Positions 60,267 through 64,000 of a stretch of DNA of 64,000 nucleotides are shown here, piece by piece. How positions within the stretch are numbered: position 1 is the stretch's first letter; every line of letters starts with the position of its first letter. Origin of the DNA: Clitopilus passeckerianus (lineage: Eukaryota > Basidiomycota > Agaricomycetes > Agaricales > Entolomataceae); assembly GCA_944990035.1 (NCBI GenBank), contig CALYLX010000035.1, forward strand, positions 363,851 through 427,850, given 5' to 3'. A program made the position numbers and the translations under genes. The notes under the pieces were generated by a model. The model had not been told where the DNA came from. It did not search any database and worked only from the letters and a program-made list of their open reading frames with translations.

Positions 60267-60615
60267 TATACGTCTCTGGTTATTTCATTTCCTTCTTTCT
60301 TCTGTTGTTGGATGCCGCTCTTTGCTTTCCCTTTCTTTTACGATCCACTTTGAGCTCTGTACATACTAATATTTATTGCTGGATACCTTGTACTATGTAC
60401 CTTATACGTTGGGACTTAGTACATATACGCTTAAATTGTACTTCTCTAGGGCAGCCTTAAATTCCGAGAGTCCATGAAATTGACGAAAAATATTCAATGT
60501 ATTGTGGCTTGACCCTACGGCTTGTTGAGGCTGCAACGGATACAACTCTCCCACGGAAGAACTCTTCTGAGACCACAATCCAGCAGAGCAACGAATCTTG
60601 ACCAACTCAGGAAGA
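60267..60615. other. Short spacer before the broken F-box copy E
   Basis: AT- and pyrimidine-rich 3' region of the Sds3-like gene and upstream region of copy E. No gene is seen. Confidence 0.5.
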
Positions 60616-61990
60616 ATGCACGGCTGCCTCACAATCCCAGAAATTTGTCACCATATCATAGATTATCTGGACGATAATCGCCGTGATGAACTTGCATTGA
60701 CTCGAAATACCAAGATTCTGTCGGGTACCCTGCCTTGATCCCTTCAAATATCATTGCACTAATTGGATGAGTATCTGGAATCCAGACGCCAGTCTAGACA
60801 TCCTATGGATTAAGCAGGATACCCTGTGGAATCTGATCAAGACTATGCCTAGTGACTTATGGGAAGTCGAGGAAGTAGCTCCAGGGTTCCACCTGATAGT
60901 GAGTTCCGGCGTATGCATTCTGGTGGAATGTTATGAAACTGAGGACTCCCCAAGCGCTTCACCAGGAATATTACCGAATTCGATTGGGACAGGTTCTGCT
61001 ACGATTCAAAGAACATAAGGGTCCTGAGTATTTATGGGATCGACATATGGCTCAGGCCCCGACTGTTCTCCCGAGACTTTGCGCCGGTTGGCCGTTTCAG
61101 GAAACACCCATTCTTCCCTACCTCATGGAGCTCAGCGTTTACTTTAAATCAAACTGCACTCAGATGGTCGCTGATTATCTGCCGAAACTTTTGGGTTCCA
61201 ATCTGCGCCAGCTAAGGATCCGTACAGAGACCATCTATCACTCTTCTCATTTACTTGAATCTTTTCTATTATCCACCTCACCCCGTTGCCCCAACCTTCG
61301 AAGATTCTCTGTCTCCTTGAATACATCTGATGAACGACATATCTATGCTCTCGCTCGTTGTTTGTCCCGCTGGACTCTCCTCGAAAGGCTGGAGCTTATC
61401 GATAACACCTATGACTTTTCTAGGGACCCCAGTATATGTAAACAGACAACAGCTCTTGCTCGTCTTATCCAGACAGCGGCCAGTGTCTCCGAATTGTTTC
61501 TGCAAACCTCAATTTGGGAGGTAGGGGCAGCCGTTCTTCAGAATATCACACAACCTATCCACCGTTTAACAATGGTCGCGAAGTTTGGAAAGGCTAGTCG
61601 ATTGCAGCTAGCATCTCTTGAAGGAGCCAGTCGACTCCTGCATGGGATTGGCACGATGTCGTCACTGACCGAGCTATGCCTCGTCGGTCTGAACGTCGGT
61701 TGGTTCGCCACAGAGAAAGCAAAGACTTTCTCGCTCAAGCTACTTCACCTTCATAACCTGTGCATCATCAGGCTCGAGACATCCCTCTGGGATGTGCTTG
61801 ATGACCAGTGGGTTCTGGGCGCATCTCAGGCATTTCCACGTCTGTATACCTTCGATATGTAGCTCTTGAAGCCGCGAAGCCTGCGATGAACCACCGCCTC
61901 TCATAACCTTGCATGGTCTACTACCCCTTTTACGAAACTGTCGTCTCATGAGGACACTTTCAGTGACCATAAACTGTCAATCATTCAAGT
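60616..61990 (+). pseudogene. F-box/LRR-like gene, copy E, broken and truncated
   Basis: The only family copy on the plus strand. Exon 1 encodes MHGCLTIPEICHHIIDYLDD and ends TKILSG. Exon 2 (ASLDILWIKQDTLWNLIKTM, PSDLWEVEE) and exon 3 start (RFTRNITEFDWDRFCYDSKN) are conserved with their introns. A one-base shift at the C run near 61056-61060 moves the frame to PYLMELSVYFKSNCTQMVAD and onward. A TAG at 61860-61862 interrupts the LRR region, and a further shift restores PPLITLHGLLPLLRNCRLMR before homology ends at TINCQSFKF. The family C-terminus (about 60 residues) is replaced by FolB-like sequence. Confidence 0.82.
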
Positions 61991-62830
61991 TCATATCCCC
62001 AATCTCCAAGTCCGCGCATCTAGTGGAACAAAGCCAAACCACAACTTTTGAACATCTCGGTCTACCTTCATCTAGCCCCAACCTACGACTATCAAGCACA
62101 TGTCATACAATCGGATGGTGGTCGGGATGCAATCAATTGCCAGCACCTCGCAGATAATATCACGAAAATGATAGAAACGAAAGAGGCCAAGAACACAGAA
62201 GTGGTTCAGCAGGGCAACAAAGCTACTAACTTCTACGGTTCTACATGGGACTATATTGGCGACTTCATGGAAGACATAGCCTTAGAAGGCTTTGTTTTCC
62301 TTCACGAAAGTCAGAGTGGTTATTGGCCAACCCAAGTTGATCCGGCTTGCAACTCAAGGGGCCACGCTGGACGCAACCTACAAGAAGAAAGATTAACTGG
62401 AGAGGGAATCAAGTTTAAGGGCGTAAAATCCCTCACAGTGAAGGGCATTTCCCTACCGGTAATTATCAGAATTATGTGGGAGCGGTTACCATAGGCGCAC
62501 CAACTTGTCGATGTCAATCTGGTTCTCTATGAGGTTTCTAGAAACAGAGATAGTTCTCCCAACTATAAAGAGATCATCAAGGATCTCTACGAGGTGAGCC
62601 ACGACAATTCACCTTGACCGAGGTCATAATCCAAATTGTAATGCAAATGCCATTGCCAGCCATAGGCAGTGGGAGGTTCTAAATACCAGACCCTGGAGAA
62701 ATTCGCCTGTGAGGTGCTTCGAGTGTGTTGCACTGCTGATGGAGTCCTCGGGGCCACTATCATTGCTGAAAAGCCTAGCTCTCTCAACTTCGCAGACGCG
62801 TCTGGGGTTGAAATGACTAGACGTCGGTAG
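61991..62830 (+). pseudogene. FolB-domain pseudogene fused behind F-box copy E
   Basis: A decayed copy of the gene at 57734-58582. It lacks the first 10-15 codons and begins at a match to ISSLHLTSTIS. Recognisable blocks in order are NISVYLHLAPTYDY, NCQHLADNITKMIETKEAKN, FKGVKSLTVKGISLPVII, QLVDVNLVLYEVSRNRD, LEKFACEVLRVCCTADG and the end KPSSLNFADASGVEMTRRR with TAG at 62828-62830. Frame changes lie near 62040 and 62490, where a stop follows IIRIMWERLP, and the normal intron position near 62600 no longer splices cleanly. Confidence 0.82.
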
Positions 62831-63136
62831 GATTTTGTGCTGTAATGTGGAGCACGACTACACTCAAACGCCGGAATGGACGTGGTCAAGGATTAGCGCA
62901 GGTGCAGGGAAATCATAGGGCCGGGAGAGCACACACGAAGGTTAATGACGAGAAGTTAACATGAGTGAGAGCAAATAATGTTCGTAATAACAAATGTTCA
63001 TTTCAATTATCTACATAGGCGCAGCCGCATTGTACAATTAAAGACGTTGTATGTTAAATAGAACACCTGGCTCCCAGCAGCATCATCGAGTATACTCGAT
63101 GTCAGTTTCTAGCTGACACGATTAAATGGAAGAAGC
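62831..63136. other. Short spacer
   Basis: AT-rich 3' region between the FolB pseudogene and the convergent minus-strand gene. No feature is seen. Confidence 0.5.
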
Positions 63137-64000
63137 CTAAACCTCTTCAATAAACCTTGATCCCGAAACAGGCCTCTTTTGTTTGCTCTGCTTCTTCGAA
63201 GGCTCTTTCGTCTCCCAGCTATGCCTCTTGATATAGTCTTCCCCATCGTGATGTGCTTGCTCGAACTCGTATCCATTGTCTCCCACCCAAGTTCCCTTCT
63301 CGCATTCGTCAAGGGCATTGATGTAGTCCCATGTTGGACTTGGTTTATCCACATCGGGCCCCTGTTCGAGTTTCCTCATTGCCTCCTCTCGGTCTTTCTC
63401 CACCTTCTCCTTTCGAACCCTCTCCTCCTCATCTGGGTCGTCAATAATCTCCTCTGCCTCAAGCACAGGTACCTTCAACTTGTACCGTTCTTCGAACTCC
63501 TTCTGTTGCTGTTCCTTGGCGCGTGCCTTTGCGACGGCTTCGGCATTCGCTTTAGCATCGGCCTGAGCCTTCTCGATTGCCTCTTTTGCCTTGTCCCAGC
63601 GGCTACACTCTTCGAGCCAGCGTGTGTAGCTGAATTTAGGCGAGAAGCCGCTGCGGAGTTTCGGCTTAGGAGGAAGGAGGGTGTAGATATCGTCAGGTGA
63701 GAGATCCTATAGAGAGACGCGAAGGTTAGTGATGGGACGAATAGGGAGATGATTGATGGTACTTACAGGAGTAATCCTGTTCTTCAAAATCCCTCTTGGG
63801 TGACTCTTTGTACTGTGCGCCTTTTCCGGCTCCCTTAGATCCGCTAGCGAATCCAGGGCATATTCCACCTCTGATTTATATAGACTTCTCCTCTTTTCCC
63901 GCCGTTCTAATCCCTTTTCACGTTCCTCGTCCCTCTTTTTGCGAAGGCGGTCTCGGGCTACCCAAGTCCATAGGAAAACGCCAATGGCAAGGCAGGCGAG
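63137..64000 (-). CDS. Membrane-anchored charged protein of unknown function (5' partial)
   Basis: Two exons are visible (63767-64000 and 63137-63706) and the gene continues past the right end. Near the window edge the protein has a hydrophobic segment (RLACLAIGVFLWTWVA) immediately followed by a strongly basic stretch (RDRLRKKRDEEREKGLERREKR), as in an N-terminal membrane anchor with positive cytosolic or matrix side. The rest is alternating Lys/Glu-rich coiled coil (KAKEAIEKAQADAKANAEAV; RVRKEKVEKDREEAMRKLEQ). It ends with a more conserved-looking block PTWDYINALDECEKGTWVGD, GYEFEQAHHDGEDYIKRHSW and KRPVSGSRFIEEV. I do not recognise the family. Confidence 0.65.

Overview
The window looks like nuclear DNA of a mushroom-forming basidiomycete (Agaricomycetes). 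The evidence is genes split by many short introns (about 45-65 nt), a GH11 xylanase with a fungal CBM1, a DUF6534-type membrane protein, a tandem F-box/LRR family of the agaric type, a fungal prolyl oligopeptidase, and a yeast-style HOG response regulator. Gene models were built by hand from splice signals and protein similarity, so exon borders carry some uncertainty.

Layout, left: the 3' end of an acyl-CoA dehydrogenase (1-346), tRNA adenosine deaminase subunit Tad2 (1394-2182), a prolyl oligopeptidase on the minus strand (2375-5534), an FLX1/SLC25A32-type mitochondrial carrier (8024-9349), an intron-containing elongator tRNA-Met (9533-9634, minus) and a Pho80/PCL-type cyclin (10451-11946). 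A secretory stretch follows: a small eight-cysteine CFEM-like, possibly GPI-anchored protein (13233-13835) and a GH11 xylanase with CBM1 (15677-16639), the latter flanked by two diverged direct repeats. Then come an MCT-type MFS transporter (18033-20245) and a metal-dependent amidohydrolase (20767-22820).

Layout, middle: mitochondrial IF-3 and a 965-residue organellar helical-repeat-like protein lie tail to tail 48 bp apart (23476-27243). The rest is a dense block for nuclear gene expression and signalling: cap-binding subunit CBP80 (27552-30826), a KDM3-like JmjC demethylase (31105-34818), response regulator SSK1 (35111-39108), ARS2/SERRATE (39674-42838), a DUF6534 membrane protein (43306-44906), SPT4 (45654-46135) and mitochondrial glycine carrier HEM25/SLC25A38 (46504-47861). 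CBP80 and ARS2 are partners in the same nuclear cap-binding complex.

Layout, right (48.9-62.8 kb): the accessory part of the window. It holds five copies of one F-box/LRR-like family (two intact, three broken) interleaved with an intact FolB-domain gene, a decayed FolB copy fused behind a truncated F-box copy, and an Sds3-like corepressor gene. A membrane-anchored basic/acidic protein of unknown function runs off the right end. I found no CRISPR array, no complete transposon and no toxin-peptide precursor. The strongest unusual signals are the decaying F-box/FolB duplication block, the repeats around the xylanase, and the linkage of the two cap-binding partners.
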